Of a stretch of 64,000 bases of DNA, positions 16,817 through 25,515 are shown one piece after another. The notes beneath the pieces are model-generated. The model had not been told where the DNA came from, ran no database searches, and saw nothing but the letters and a program-made list of their open reading frames with translations. The stretch is from Streptomyces sp. NBC_00878 (lineage in GTDB: Bacteria > Actinomycetota > Actinomycetes > Streptomycetales > Streptomycetaceae). The DNA lies in the NCBI RefSeq assembly GCF_026341515.1, contig NZ_JAPEOK010000001.1:2604001-2668000 (forward strand), in the 5' to 3' direction. Within the stretch, counting starts at the first letter, position 1, and each line of letters begins with the position of its first letter. The position numbers and the translations under genes are program-made.

Positions 16817-17566
16817 TCAGCTCGGCAGGTGCTCGGCCAGTTCTCGGGTGAGAGCGGCGGCGGCGAGTTCCAGTTCGGAGCGCAGCTCTTCCAGGCGGAC
16901 CCGGTTGAAGCGGACCGAGGGGACCGCCAGGGCGATAGCGGCCAACGGGTTCTGGTGCGGGGCGAGTACCACGCTGATTCCGACAACCCCGGTTTCTGTC
17001 TTCTGGTCGTTGACGGCGAATCCGCGCTTGCGGATGAGTGCGAACTGCTTGCCGAGTACGTCCAGGTCAGGGTGGTCGGGATCGTCCTCGTACAGCGCTC
17101 TGAGCGCATCCTTGTCAAGGGCCGCGAGGAGCGCCATTCCGCCCGACGCCTTGTGCGCGGGCAGGACGCGGCCCGTGCGGTCGCCGACACGGAGAACCTG
17201 GTCGCATTCCACCGAGGCGATGAAGCGGATCTCCGTCCCGGCCCGGACCTGGAGGTTGGCGGTCTCGTGCACCCGCGCGGCGAGCTCACGCAGGTGCGGG
17301 GTGCCGATCTGGCGCAGGAGACTGATCGGCCCATGGCTGATGAGGGTCGGCCGCAGCGTCTCGCCGGGCCGGTACCTGCGGTCGTCGCCCTGGACGGCGA
17401 AATCGCGGTAGACGAGCATCGCGAGCAGCCGGTGCGCGGTGGAACGCGACACGTTCAGACGCTCGGCGGCGTCGGTGACCCGCAGCGATCCCTCCTGCTG
17501 CAGGAGCTGCGCCAGTTGCAGGGCGTGGTCGACGGACTCGATCGCGTAGGCCGGTTTGTTCTTCAC
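16817..17566 (-). CDS. IclR family transcriptional regulator
   Basis: A 249-residue regulator. The winged HTH occupies residues 5-65 (YAIESVDHALQLAQLL, VTDAAERLNVSRSTAHRLLAML). The C-terminal IclR effector domain contains RFIASVECDQVLRVGDRTGRVL, PAHKASGGMALLAALD and VVGISVVLAPH. GTG 17566 is chosen because family alignments begin at VKNKPAYAIESVD; the ATG 21 codons further out (17629) overlaps the divergent gene's start. It is divergently arranged with the gentisate-pathway remnant at 17616, so it was probably the gentisate or 3-hydroxybenzoate regulator. It may now control only the dehydrogenase genes further downstream. Confidence 0.88.
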   Translation of the reverse strand: MKNKPAYAIESVDHALQLAQLLQQEGSLRVTDAAERLNVSRSTAHRLLAMLVYRDFAVQGDDRRYRPGETLRPTLISHGPISLLRQIGTPHLRELAARVHETANLQVRAGTEIRFIASVECDQVLRVGDRTGRVLPAHKASGGMALLAALDKDALRALYEDDPDHPDLDVLGKQFALIRKRGFAVNDQKTETGVVGISVVLAPHQNPLAAIALAVPSVRFNRVRLEELRSELELAAAALTRELAEHLPS

Positions 17567-17615
17567 AGTAGAAAAACGTATCCCGACTGGCGGAATAGCT
17601 CCACCATCCTTGGCT

Positions 17616-18241
17616 ATGAACGACTTCACGGGCAGCCCGGCGGGAGTGGCGGTGCCCCAAGGGCCCGGCCAGCCGGAACCGACCGCGGACCTCCGAGCGC
17701 TCTATCAGGGGTTCGAGCGCGAACTGCTGGTCCCGCTGTGGACCGAGATCGGTGAGCTGATGCCCGCCGAGCCGATGCCGAAGACCTCGGCGCACCTGTG
17801 GCGGTGGGATCGGCTGCCGCTCGCCGAGCAGGCCGGCGAGCTGGTACCGGTCGGCCGGGGCGGGGAGCGGCGCGCGATCAGCATCAGGTCGTCACCGCCC
17901 AGGGCCGCACCGTGCCCGCATCCGAGATCCCGTGGCTACGGGCACGGGAAGCCGGCATCCACGCGATCGACCTGCTCGCCGGGAGCGACTTCGAGGCCCT
18001 GCCACCCGGAATGCGCGAAGCACTGCTCCTGGACGTGACCACGCACCGCTCCGCCCGCCACGGCGGGCCCTCGGTCCTTCTGCTGTCCACCGACGGCGGT
18101 GGCCCGTGGAAGATCACCGGCACCGAACCAGAGGTCACGGTCAGCGCCGGCCGAGCGGACCTGACCCGCTGGGTCACCGGCCGAGGCGCCGACGGACCGA
18201 CAGCCGAACGCCCGCTCCCGGAGCTGGGCCGATGGCTGTGA
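17616..18241 (+). pseudogene. Deletion scar: gentisate 1,2-dioxygenase N-terminus joined to maleylpyruvate isomerase C-terminus
   Basis: ATG 17616 starts a typical gentisate 1,2-dioxygenase N-terminus (LYQGFERELLVPLWTEIGEL, MPKTSAHLWRWDRLPLAEQA, GELVPVGRGGERRAI). At about 17878 the similarity stops abruptly, before the cupin metal ligands. From about 17880, in a different frame, the sequence reads QHQVVTAQGRTVPASEIPWL and LLAGSDFEALPPGMREALLL to a stop at 18241, the C-terminal half of mycothiol-dependent maleylpyruvate isomerase. One deletion would explain the loss of most of the dioxygenase, any hydrolase gene between them, and the isomerase N-terminus with its metal-binding motif. The IclR regulator is divergent, as in intact gentisate operons. 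Confidence 0.85.
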
Positions 18242-18309
18242 CCGCAGCGGACACCCTCCGACATCACTGGACATCACCACGCAAATCCCCCGAACAGAAG
18301 GACAGCCCC

Positions 18310-18876
18310 ATGACCATCACCGAGCCGCCCACCGCCCAGCGCGTCGACACCTCACATCCCAACCCCGCGCCATGGAGCGTCTGGGTGACCCACCACCGCC
18401 TCCCGGCCGCGCTGCTGGCGGGCCTGGTCGCCACCCAGATGGCCACGATCGTCGGCTACTTCCTGCCGGGGGTCGGACTGGCCAAGCTCGACTGGAACAT
18501 GGTCAACGGCGCCGTCTACACCCCGGGCGCGTCCCCGATGGCGCAGTTCGTGTCCGGCGGCTTCTTCCACTACCTCGACGGCATCGTGTTCACGGTGCTG
18601 TTCGTCGTGGCCGTGCACCCCCGGCTGCCGTGGCGCGACACCGCGGCCGGCAACCTGGCCAAGGCCCTCGTCTTCGGCACGGCCTTGGCCCTCGTCAGCC
18701 TCGTCTTCATGACCCCCCGCGTCTACGGTCCCGCGCTCGGCGCCGACGCCGGGTTCTTCAGCCACCACTTCGGCTGGAAGTTCATCGTGTCCGTCTTCGT
18801 GTGGCATGCGGTCTACGCGGTCCACCTCGGCCTGATCTACAACCCGTCGGCGCAGTCCCCGGACACCGAACGATGA
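18310..18876 (+). CDS. Integral membrane protein, function unknown
   Basis: A 188-residue protein with ATG 18310 preceded by GAAGGA. After a polar N-terminus it has about four hydrophobic helices: LLAGLVATQMATIVGYFL, YLDGIVFTVLFVVAV, ALVFGTALALVSLVFM and KFIVSVFVWHAVYAVHLGL. Conserved-looking His residues (FFHYLDG, FFSHHFGW, FVWHAVYAVH) could bind metal or heme. The stop overlaps the alcohol dehydrogenase start (ATGA), so it is co-translated with it. It may be a membrane partner or transporter for the aromatic alcohol/aldehyde route; no family was recognised. Confidence 0.8.
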   Translation: MTITEPPTAQRVDTSHPNPAPWSVWVTHHRLPAALLAGLVATQMATIVGYFLPGVGLAKLDWNMVNGAVYTPGASPMAQFVSGGFFHYLDGIVFTVLFVVAVHPRLPWRDTAAGNLAKALVFGTALALVSLVFMTPRVYGPALGADAGFFSHHFGWKFIVSVFVWHAVYAVHLGLIYNPSAQSPDTER

Positions 18877-20000
18877 GCGTGGACCCGGTGACCAGGGCGA
18901 CCGCGGCCGTGGTGGAGGGAACCGGCGCCCCGTTCACCGTCACCGACATCGTCCTGGACTCCCCCAGGTCGCACGAGGTCGTCGTCCGGGTCGAGGCGGT
19001 CGGCATGTGCCACACCGACCTGTCCGTGCGATCGGGTGCCACGCCGTTCCCGCTTCCCGGAGTGCTCGGGCACGAGGGCGCCGGCACGGTGGAGGCCGTG
19101 GGCCCGGAGGTCACCAAGGTGGCGCCCGGGGACAAGGTGCTGATGACGTTCAGCTCCTGCGGGTCGTGTATCGCCTGCGTGACGGGCCGCCCGGTGCAGT
19201 GCGCGCACTGGCCGGCGCTCAATCTCCTCGGCGGCAGCAGGCTCGACGGGTCCGCCACGATCCGGCGCGACGGGGACGACCGGCCGCTGCACGGGCACTT
19301 CTTCGGCCAGTCCTCGTTCGCCTCGCACGCGATGGCCCATGAACGCAACGTCGTCAAGGTCGCGCCGGACACGTCCCTGGACATCCTCGCCCCGCTGGGC
19401 TGCGGCGTGCAGACCGGGGCCGGCGCGGTGTTCAACGTGCTGCGCCCACGAGCCGGCGGCGCGCTCGTGGTCTTCGGCGCGGGCGCAGTCGGGCTGTCCG
19501 CCGTCATCGCCGCGAGGCTCACCCCGTTGACGAAGATCATCACGGTCGACCTGCACGACGCACGACTCGACCTGGCCCTACGACTTGGGGCCACCGACGT
19601 CGTCAATCCCCGCCGCGCCGATGCCGTCGAGGCAGTTCGTGACATCACCGGCGACGGAGCCGACTACACCCTGGAGACCACCGGCAACACTCAGGTTCTC
19701 CGCCAGGCCGTGGACGCGCTGGCCGTCGACGGCACGTGCGGTGTGATCGGAGCCCCGCCGTTCGGAAGCGAGGTGGGCCTGGACGTACCCCGGATGCTGG
19801 TGCGCAACCCGCACATAGTGGGCGTCAACCAGGGTTCCTCGGTACCGGACCAGTTCCTGCCCGCTCTCGTCGAACTGCACAGAGAAGGCCGGTTCCCCGT
19901 CGAGCAACTCGTCGAGCACTTCGCGTTCGACGACATCGAGAACGCCGCCAAGGCCGCGCACCACGGTGACGTCATCAAACCCGTACTACGACTGCCGTGA
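18873..20000 (+). CDS. Zinc-dependent alcohol dehydrogenase (aryl-alcohol dehydrogenase type)
   Basis: A 375-residue class III-type medium-chain dehydrogenase. The catalytic zinc ligands are in GMCHTDL and GHEGAGTVE, the structural zinc Cys cluster is in SCGSCIACVTGRPVQC, and the Rossmann motif is VVFGAGAVGLSAV (about residues 202-214), followed by the acidic residue of TVDLHDARL that favours NAD. It oxidises a primary, probably aromatic, alcohol to the aldehyde. ATG 18873 overlaps the stop of the membrane protein gene. The aldehyde dehydrogenase 23 bases downstream would complete conversion to the acid, an upstream step for the deleted gentisate pathway. Confidence 0.9.
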   Translation: MSVDPVTRATAAVVEGTGAPFTVTDIVLDSPRSHEVVVRVEAVGMCHTDLSVRSGATPFPLPGVLGHEGAGTVEAVGPEVTKVAPGDKVLMTFSSCGSCIACVTGRPVQCAHWPALNLLGGSRLDGSATIRRDGDDRPLHGHFFGQSSFASHAMAHERNVVKVAPDTSLDILAPLGCGVQTGAGAVFNVLRPRAGGALVVFGAGAVGLSAVIAARLTPLTKIITVDLHDARLDLALRLGATDVVNPRRADAVEAVRDITGDGADYTLETTGNTQVLRQAVDALAVDGTCGVIGAPPFGSEVGLDVPRMLVRNPHIVGVNQGSSVPDQFLPALVELHREGRFPVEQLVEHFAFDDIENAAKAAHHGDVIKPVLRLP

Positions 20001-20023
20001 TCCACGAAGAGGAAGGACCAACG

Positions 20024-21481
20024 ATGTCCACTTCCGCACCGCACGCCAGAAACTTCATCGACGGCCGGTGGGTCGACTCCGCCACGGTCGGCGAGTCGAG
20101 AAATCCCGCGACCGGTGAAGTCCTGGGCACCTTCGCCGACGGCGGAGCCGACGAGGCGACGGCCGCGATCGCCGCCGCCCGCCGGGCCTTCGACACCGGG
20201 GACTGGTCACGCAACCGCGACCTGCGCGCCGCCACGCTCTTCGAGCTGGCCGACCGGATGGCTGCCCGCCGGGACGAACTGGTCGAACTCCTGGCCAGAG
20301 AGAACGGCAAGGTCCTCGGGGAGGCCGCGTTCGAGATCGACCTGACCATTCCGAAACTGCGCTACTACGCGGCCCTCGCCCTCACCGATCTCGGCAGCGC
20401 CGCCGAGAGCAAACCCGGCCTGTACTCGATGGCGCTGAAGGAGCCCGTCGGGGTCACGGGCGTCATCGCGCCCTGGAACTCCCCGGTCGTCCTCGCGGTG
20501 CGCTCCTTCGCCCCCGCCCTGGCCGCCGGCTGCACGGTCGCGCTCAAACTGCCCGGCCAGACCGGCCTGACCAACGGGCTGCTCTACGAGATCATCGCCG
20601 CCACCGAGAGCCTGCCCGCCGGCGTCCTCAACGCGTTCACCGAATCGGGCAACGACGGCGCACCCCTGCTGGTCTCCTCACCCGACGTCGACGTGGTCAG
20701 CTACACCGGCAGCACCAAGGTCGGCAGGCTGATCATGGCCGAGGCCGCGGCCACCCTCAAGCCGGTGTCACTGGAGCTCGGCGGCAAGAGCCCGATGATC
20801 GTCTTCGACGACGCCGACCTCGACGCCGTGGTCCCGGTACTGACCAAGGCCGTGACGACCTTCGCCGGCCAGTTCTGCATGACGGGCAGCCGGGTCCTCG
20901 CCCAGAGCGGGATCGCCGACGCGCTCCGCGAACGCCTGTCCGCCGCGCTGTCCGCCGTCAAAGCGGGCCCCGGCGACGACCCGACCAGCGAGATAGGTCC
21001 CATGATCGACCGCGCCAGTGCCGAGCGCGTCGACCGGTTCGTCCAGGACAGCGCCGCCTACGGGAAGACCTTGGTACGCGGCGGACTCGTCACCGAGGGT
21101 CCCCTGGCCGGTCAGGCGTTCTATCTGCCCAGTCTGGTCGAAGTCACCGACCCCACCGGCCCGATCGTGCAACAGGAAGTGTTCGGCCCGGTCGCCACCT
21201 TCGAGGTCTTCGAGACCGAGGCCGACGCCGTCACACTTGCCAACGCCACCGAGTACGGCCTCGCCGCCAGCATCTGGACCCGCGACGCCGACCGCCCCCT
21301 GCGGGTGGGACGCGAACTCAAGGCGGGCACCGTGTGGACGAACACCTGGGCCGTCGTCCTCGACCAGTTCGCGGAAGGCGGCTTCAAGCAGAGCGGCGTG
21401 GGCCGGCTCAACGGCCGCCGTGGACTGGAGGAATTCCAGGAGATCAAACACCTCGTCCACCTCGCACCCCGGACCGCCTGA
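20024..21481 (+). CDS. NAD(P)-dependent aldehyde dehydrogenase
   Basis: A 485-residue aldehyde dehydrogenase. Visible motifs are VTGVIAPWNSPVVLAVRS (oxyanion Asn), SYTGSTKVGRLIM, the catalytic Glu in SLELGGKSPMIVF, the nucleophile Cys in FAGQFCMTGSRV, and QQEVFGPVATFEVF. It oxidises aldehydes to acids with NAD(P). ATG 20024 has AGGAAGGA upstream. It is the last enzyme gene of the set starting at 18310, so the pair likely turns a benzyl-type alcohol into a benzoate-type acid. Confidence 0.92.
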   Translation: MSTSAPHARNFIDGRWVDSATVGESRNPATGEVLGTFADGGADEATAAIAAARRAFDTGDWSRNRDLRAATLFELADRMAARRDELVELLARENGKVLGEAAFEIDLTIPKLRYYAALALTDLGSAAESKPGLYSMALKEPVGVTGVIAPWNSPVVLAVRSFAPALAAGCTVALKLPGQTGLTNGLLYEIIAATESLPAGVLNAFTESGNDGAPLLVSSPDVDVVSYTGSTKVGRLIMAEAAATLKPVSLELGGKSPMIVFDDADLDAVVPVLTKAVTTFAGQFCMTGSRVLAQSGIADALRERLSAALSAVKAGPGDDPTSEIGPMIDRASAERVDRFVQDSAAYGKTLVRGGLVTEGPLAGQAFYLPSLVEVTDPTGPIVQQEVFGPVATFEVFETEADAVTLANATEYGLAASIWTRDADRPLRVGRELKAGTVWTNTWAVVLDQFAEGGFKQSGVGRLNGRRGLEEFQEIKHLVHLAPRTA

Positions 21482-21554
21482 AACCACCGCCGACCACAAC
21501 CACCCCGCTCAGAGCCGAGCACGGCCCTGGGCGTCCTCCAGAAAGAGTCACGTC

Positions 21555-22079
21555 ATGACAAGCCGTCGTACCGTACTCCGCAAGAGCGCCGCCGTGACCC
21601 TCGGCGCCGCCGCCCTCGGCACGTTCGTCCCCGCTGCCTCCGCAGAGGCCCAAACGTCGGATGCGCATCGGCAGAACCGACTCAAGACACAGCAGTGCGC
21701 CGAGATCGTGGAAGTACTGAAGAACTACGAGCGCTCACTCAACGCCAGTGATGTCGCAGGCGTGGTGCGGCTGTACACCGACGACGCCGTGTTCCTGCCG
21801 CCGCAGGCCCCGACCGCGGTCGGCATCGATGCCGTCCGGGCGACGTACGCGGGCCTGTTCCAGACGCTCCGCCTCAGCCTCACCTTCGAGGTCGCCGAGG
21901 TGAACGTCGTGTCTCCCGACTGGGCGTTCCTGCGAAGCTCCTCGACCGGCACCGCCACCGTCCTCGCCAACGGCACACAGCTCCCGAGCAGCAACCACGA
22001 ACTGTTCGTCCTGCACAGGAATCACACCCACTGGAAGCTCGCCCGCTACAGCTTCTCGTCGGTCCTGCCGTCGGCATAG
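21555..22079 (+). CDS. Exported SnoaL/SgcJ-like (NTF2 fold) protein with Tat signal
   Basis: A 174-residue protein beginning MTSRRTVLRKSAAVTLGAAA, a twin-arginine signal with a hydrophobic core and a probable Ala-x-Ala cleavage before EAQTSD. The mature part (EIVEVLKNYERSLNASDVAG, LYTDDAVFLPPQAPTAVGID, LFVLHRNHTHWKLARYSF) is the NTF2-like fold of the SgcJ/EcaC family. Such proteins act as small cyclases, isomerases or ligand-binding domains; no catalytic role can be deduced. It lies 73 bases after the aldehyde dehydrogenase and ends before a strong hairpin. Confidence 0.85.
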   Translation: MTSRRTVLRKSAAVTLGAAALGTFVPAASAEAQTSDAHRQNRLKTQQCAEIVEVLKNYERSLNASDVAGVVRLYTDDAVFLPPQAPTAVGIDAVRATYAGLFQTLRLSLTFEVAEVNVVSPDWAFLRSSSTGTATVLANGTQLPSSNHELFVLHRNHTHWKLARYSFSSVLPSA

Positions 22080-22124
22080 CCAACTACGGTTGCCGCTCCA
22101 ACAGTTCGACGTTCACGTCGACAA

Positions 22125-22156
22125 CTTGTGGGCTCCGACGCACCGGAGCCCACAAG
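22125..22156 (+). terminator. Hairpin terminator after the SnoaL-like gene
   Basis: CTTGTGGGCTCCG (22125-22137) pairs perfectly with 22144-22156 across a six-base loop, 46 bases beyond the stop. Confidence 0.75.
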
Positions 22157-22281
22157 GGTGGCCGGGCTGTACTGCGGCGGCGCTTGGCGAGGCGGCAGGC
22201 CCGACGCCATCAAGACGGCGTCCATGAAGTCGAGCAGGCGTCGGCAAGTGGTCGACTCGGGCAAAACAGGGTTCGCCCACG

Positions 22282-22437
22282 GTCGGTACGGTCCACCTGC
22301 TGGCCGCGCTGCTCGAAGCACTCGCGGTCGACTCGGAGGCGGGGGACGAGGGCCGGACGGTCGGACGGCTGCTGGCCGCCGCGCGGGTGGACACCGTCGC
22401 GTTGCGGGCGGAGCTGGGTCCGCGGCCGGGCGCGTGA
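22282..22437 (+). pseudogene. Remnant of a Clp N-terminal-domain protein
   Basis: The frame VGTVHLLAALLEALAVDSEA ... GRLLAAARVDTVALRAELGP with a stop at 22435-22437 matches the second half of a Clp-N (ClpA/ClpC N-terminal repeat) domain. About the first half is missing and there is no start codon with a ribosome site. It is followed at once by another truncated gene. Confidence 0.6.
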
Positions 22438-22500
22438 CATCGGGGGCCGCCGAACTGCGGCCCTCCCCGCCGCGGCTACCGTTCCTTCCGGCGGATCCGT

Positions 22501-22899
22501 GGTGCCGGGGCAGAGGCGAGCGCCCTGCGGGCCGGGGCGAGCGGCTTCCTCCTCAAGAACACCGGTCCCGCCGAACTGATCCGTGCCGTGCAGCTCGCGG
22601 CGAAGGGCGAACCGGTCCTCGCGCCCCGGATCACCCGTCAACTGCTCGAACGGCACGTGCGGTCGGGCCGTGACACCGAGGCCGCCCTGCGCAGGACCGA
22701 GGAACTGACCCCGGCCGAACGGGATGTCCTGCGGCTGCTCGGCACAGGCCTGTCCAACGCGGAGATCGCCGACCAGCTGTACATGAGCGCCGGTACGGTC
22801 AAGGCCCACATCAGCCGGATCCTGACCCGCACCGGCTGCGCCAACCGCGTCCAGGCAGCCGTCCTGGCCCACGACGCGGGTCTGCTCACCGGCTGTTGA
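22501..22899 (+). pseudogene. Truncated NarL/LuxR-type response regulator
   Basis: The frame EASALRAGASGFLLKNTGPA is the last strand and helix of a receiver domain with the conserved Lys. It is followed by a complete LuxR-type HTH (LTPAERDVLRLLGTGLSNAE, MSAGTVKAHISRILTRTGCA). The rest of the receiver domain, including the phosphorylated Asp, is absent, and no sensor kinase is nearby. A shorter product from ATG 22588 (103 residues) could in theory make a stand-alone DNA-binding protein, but it has no clear ribosome site. Confidence 0.7.
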
Positions 22900-22914
22900 G
22901 GCAGCCGCAACACA

Positions 22915-22944
22915 GGCACCGGCACCGGCACCGGCACCGGCACC
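22915..22944. repeat. Five tandem hexamers
   Basis: GGCACC is repeated five times just after the response-regulator remnant. It is non-coding and probably arose by slippage. Confidence 0.9.
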
Positions 22945-23109
22945 GGGGACGCTCGCGGCGTCGGTCCCGTCTTCCGTCCCGGTCCCGGCCCGGTCGAGGA
23001 GTTCCGTCGGCCGGGACCGGGACGAAGTCGCGATGGGCACCGGTCGGCGGATGGCGGGGAGCGCGGCAACTCCGGTCACCTGCGGCTGGAACGGCAGCTG
23101 GGACCGCAG

Positions 23110-24036
23110 CTAGGACCGCAGCTGAGACTGCACCTGGGAGGAGATCAGGTCCAGGTGGTCCAGATCGTCGAGGTCGAGGATCTGGAAGTAGATCCGCTGG
23201 GCGCCCGCCGCCGCATACCGGCCGATCTTGTCGACGACCTCCGCCGGGGAGCCTGCCAGGCCGTTCGCCTTCAACTCCTCGACCTCGCGGCCGATCGCGG
23301 CGGCACGGCGGGCGACCTCCGCGTCGTCCTTGCCGACACAGGCGACGAGCGCGTTGGAGTAGACGAGGTCGGTGCCCTTGCGGCCGGCCTCCTCCGCGGC
23401 AGCCCGCACCCGGCCGAACTGGCGCTCGCTGTCCTCCACCGACGCGAACGGCATGTTGAACTCGTCGGCGTAGCGGCCCGCGAGGCGCGGCGTGCGGGTG
23501 GCGCCGTGGCCGCCGATGAGCACCGGCACCTTGGACTGTGCGGGCTTGGGCAGCGCGGGCGAGTCGGCGAGCTGGTAATACGTGCCGTCGAAGCTGAAGG
23601 TGTCGCCGACCTTCGTCTCCCACAACCCGGTGACGATCGCCAACTGCTCCTCCAGGCGGGCGATCTTCTCTTTCGGGAAGGGGATGCCGTATGCCTTGTG
23701 CTCCTCCTCGAACCAGCCCGCGCCCAGGCCCAGTTCGACGCGGCCGCCGGACATCTGGTCGACCTGGGCGACCTGGATCGCCAGGACGCCGGGCAGGCGG
23801 AACGTACCGGCGGTCATCAGTGTGCCCAGGCGGATGCGCTTGGTCTCGCGGGCGAGTCCGGCGAGGGTGATCCAGGCGTCCGTGGGGCCCGGGAGGCCGT
23901 CCACGGAACCCATGCGGAGGTAGTGGTCGGAGCGGAAGAAGGCGTCGAAGCCGAGGTCTTCGGTGGCCTTGGCGACAGCGAGAAGGGTGTCGTAGGTGGC
24001 GCCCTGCTGGGGCTCGGTGAAGATGCGAAGATCCAT
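23110..24036 (-). CDS. LLM class F420-dependent oxidoreductase
   Basis: A 308-residue luciferase-like monooxygenase-fold protein. Family marks include MDLRIFTEPQQGATYDTLLA, GFDAFFRSDHYLRM, RIRLGTLMTAGTFRLPGVLA, GRVELGLGAGWFEEEHKAYG and VPVLIGGHGATRTPRLAGRY. Actinobacterial members of this group use reduced F420 rather than FMN, but the substrate cannot be read from the sequence. ATG 24036 has GGAGG just upstream; the ATG five codons earlier does not. It is transcribed alone on the minus strand. Confidence 0.88.
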   Translation of the reverse strand: MDLRIFTEPQQGATYDTLLAVAKATEDLGFDAFFRSDHYLRMGSVDGLPGPTDAWITLAGLARETKRIRLGTLMTAGTFRLPGVLAIQVAQVDQMSGGRVELGLGAGWFEEEHKAYGIPFPKEKIARLEEQLAIVTGLWETKVGDTFSFDGTYYQLADSPALPKPAQSKVPVLIGGHGATRTPRLAGRYADEFNMPFASVEDSERQFGRVRAAAEEAGRKGTDLVYSNALVACVGKDDAEVARRAAAIGREVEELKANGLAGSPAEVVDKIGRYAAAGAQRIYFQILDLDDLDHLDLISSQVQSQLRS

Positions 24037-24272
24037 GCCTCCATCCTGCACGGTCGAACGTCGGTCAACCCCATCGGTCCCGCCGGTCCGCGTCGTCCCC
24101 GGTCGGGTGAAAATCCGTCAATCGCATGCCTGGGGCGGGCCTGGGCCAGTGACCCGCCTGTGCGGTGATCGTTGGCTCGGGCGGAGCCGGACCGCCCGGC
24201 ACCCGTCGCCGGCGGTCGGCCGGTGCGTTGCTGGTTCTCCCTGTGGGGAGGGCGAAGGCCGAGGAGGCCGTC

Positions 24273-24437
24273 ATGTCCCAGGAAGCTGTTCCCTCGTCGC
24301 AGCCCAAGGGGTTGCTGCAGCAGATGGAGGAGCTGATGGCGGCGCTCAACGCGGATCTGTCGCAACTCGACGCCGACTTCCAACAGTCGGCCGAGCGTCC
24401 GACTCCGGCCCCGGCCGAGGGGGCCGACCAGGCCTGA
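24273..24437 (+). CDS. Small conserved-looking coiled-coil protein
   Basis: A 54-residue acidic protein, MSQEAVPSSQPKGLLQQMEE then LMAALNADLSQLDADFQQSA and a Pro/Ala-rich tail. GAGGAGG lies 6 bases before ATG 24273, a strong ribosome site. The middle is a predicted amphipathic helix of about 30 residues. No family was recognised. It ends in front of a very strong bidirectional hairpin. Confidence 0.7.
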   Translation: MSQEAVPSSQPKGLLQQMEELMAALNADLSQLDADFQQSAERPTPAPAEGADQA

Positions 24438-24440
24438 CGA

Positions 24441-24518
24441 TTTCGCCCCTGCCGCCCCTACCCTCTCCCGCTCGTGCGAAGCCGAGAGTGGGGGAGGGTA
24501 GGGGCGGCAGGGGCGAAA
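24441..24518. terminator. Long perfect bidirectional terminator
   Basis: A 25-bp perfect inverted repeat, 24441-24465 (beginning TTTCGCCCCTGCCGCCCC) and 24494-24518, separates the convergent genes at 24273 and 24529. The T-rich and A-rich outer ends suit termination on both strands. Confidence 0.88.
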
Positions 24519-24528
24519 CAAACGCCCC

Positions 24529-24990
24529 CTACCCCGCCGCCGCCCCCTGATCCCGTACCGCGAGTCTTCGGAGCATCTCCAACACCCGGTCCCGGGACTC
24601 GTCCGCCGCGTCGATGGCCTCCATGCACTGCCAGTACGTCCCCTCGTCGTCCGCCGCGCACGCGATCCCGACGAGGGCTATGCCGACCTCGCCGAGGAGC
24701 CCGCCGAGGTCGAGCAGCGCCAAGCGCGCATCGCCGAGCTCGGTGAGCTGGGCCGCCCGCAGCCTCCCCACATCGAGCACCGGCGCGTCCAGGACCCCGC
24801 ATCCCCGACCCGCCAGTTCGGTCAATCCCAGTGCCTCGCCCCGTAATTCGGGCGGCCCGGACACCGCCAGCCGACTGCCTATCGCCTGGGCGAGGGCCTG
24901 TGCCTGCCAGGCCTCCGCCATGATCCCGGGAGCGTCCCCGCTCCCTATCAGGGCACACCTGCTCGCGCTGATGAGTCGCACCGCGTCCAT
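24529..24990 (-). CDS. DUF6099 family protein
   Basis: A 153-residue, Ala/Leu-rich, mostly helical protein, MDAVRLISASRCALIGSGDA then IMAEAWQAQALAQAIGSRLA and QCMEAIDAADESRDRVLEML. This matches the Streptomyces-specific DUF6099 family. It is cytosolic with no signal or membrane helix, and its function is unknown. It converges on the small coiled-coil gene and may share an operon with the pyrophosphohydrolase and ATPase genes upstream, though 192 bases separate them. Confidence 0.75.
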   Translation of the reverse strand: MDAVRLISASRCALIGSGDAPGIMAEAWQAQALAQAIGSRLAVSGPPELRGEALGLTELAGRGCGVLDAPVLDVGRLRAAQLTELGDARLALLDLGGLLGEVGIALVGIACAADDEGTYWQCMEAIDAADESRDRVLEMLRRLAVRDQGAAAG

Positions 24991-25182
24991 GCGCTGACCC
25001 CGTCTGTCCCGACGCGCTATTCACACGCCTGCCCGAACTCCGCCTGTCCACTACCCAGAGTGAGGTGCCTCGGGACGAAAAGCCAGAGGAAGTCTGAAAT
25101 CTGTGGACACTGAGTTGGATGTGGAGAGATCGATAACTCCGGAGTGTGACAAACAGGGTTTCGGAGTCCCCTCCGAGGGCGG

Positions 25183-25515
25183 TCAGGGCTCGTCCCCCAC
25201 CGGAAACCTCCGTTCATTCCGGTCGATTTTCGCATCGAGCGCCGCAAGGACATCGATACCGAGCACCTCGCACACCTGCAGCAAGTACGCGAGCACGTCG
25301 GCGACTTCGTCCGTCACACGAGGAGCCCGCTCCGGGTCGTCCATCACCCGGGCCGACTCCTCGGGCGTCAACCACTGGAAGATCTCGACGAGTTCGGAGG
25401 CCTCCACACTGAGCGCGGCGACGAGGTTCTTGGGCGTGTGGTACTGCTGCCAGTTCCGCGCCGCCGCGAACTCGGCCAGCCTGCGCTGCAACGTCGCCAC
25501 ATCAAGTTCGGTCAC
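25183..25515 (-). CDS. MazG-like nucleotide pyrophosphohydrolase
   Basis: A 110-residue all-alpha NTP pyrophosphatase. The metal-binding ExxE is in EASELVEIFQW and the ExxD in DEVADVLAYLLQV; HTPKNLVAALSVE is also family-typical. Such enzymes hydrolyse (d)NTPs, often modified or non-canonical ones, to monophosphates. GTG 25515 overlaps the stop of the upstream ATPase gene by four bases, so the two are translationally coupled. Confidence 0.88.
   Translation of the reverse strand: MTELDVATLQRRLAEFAAARNWQQYHTPKNLVAALSVEASELVEIFQWLTPEESARVMDDPERAPRVTDEVADVLAYLLQVCEVLGIDVLAALDAKIDRNERRFPVGDEP

Noticed and set aside
17616..18241. Programmed frameshift joining dioxygenase and isomerase
   Set aside because: Large parts of both enzymes, including their metal ligands, are missing, so a frameshift could not restore a functional protein.
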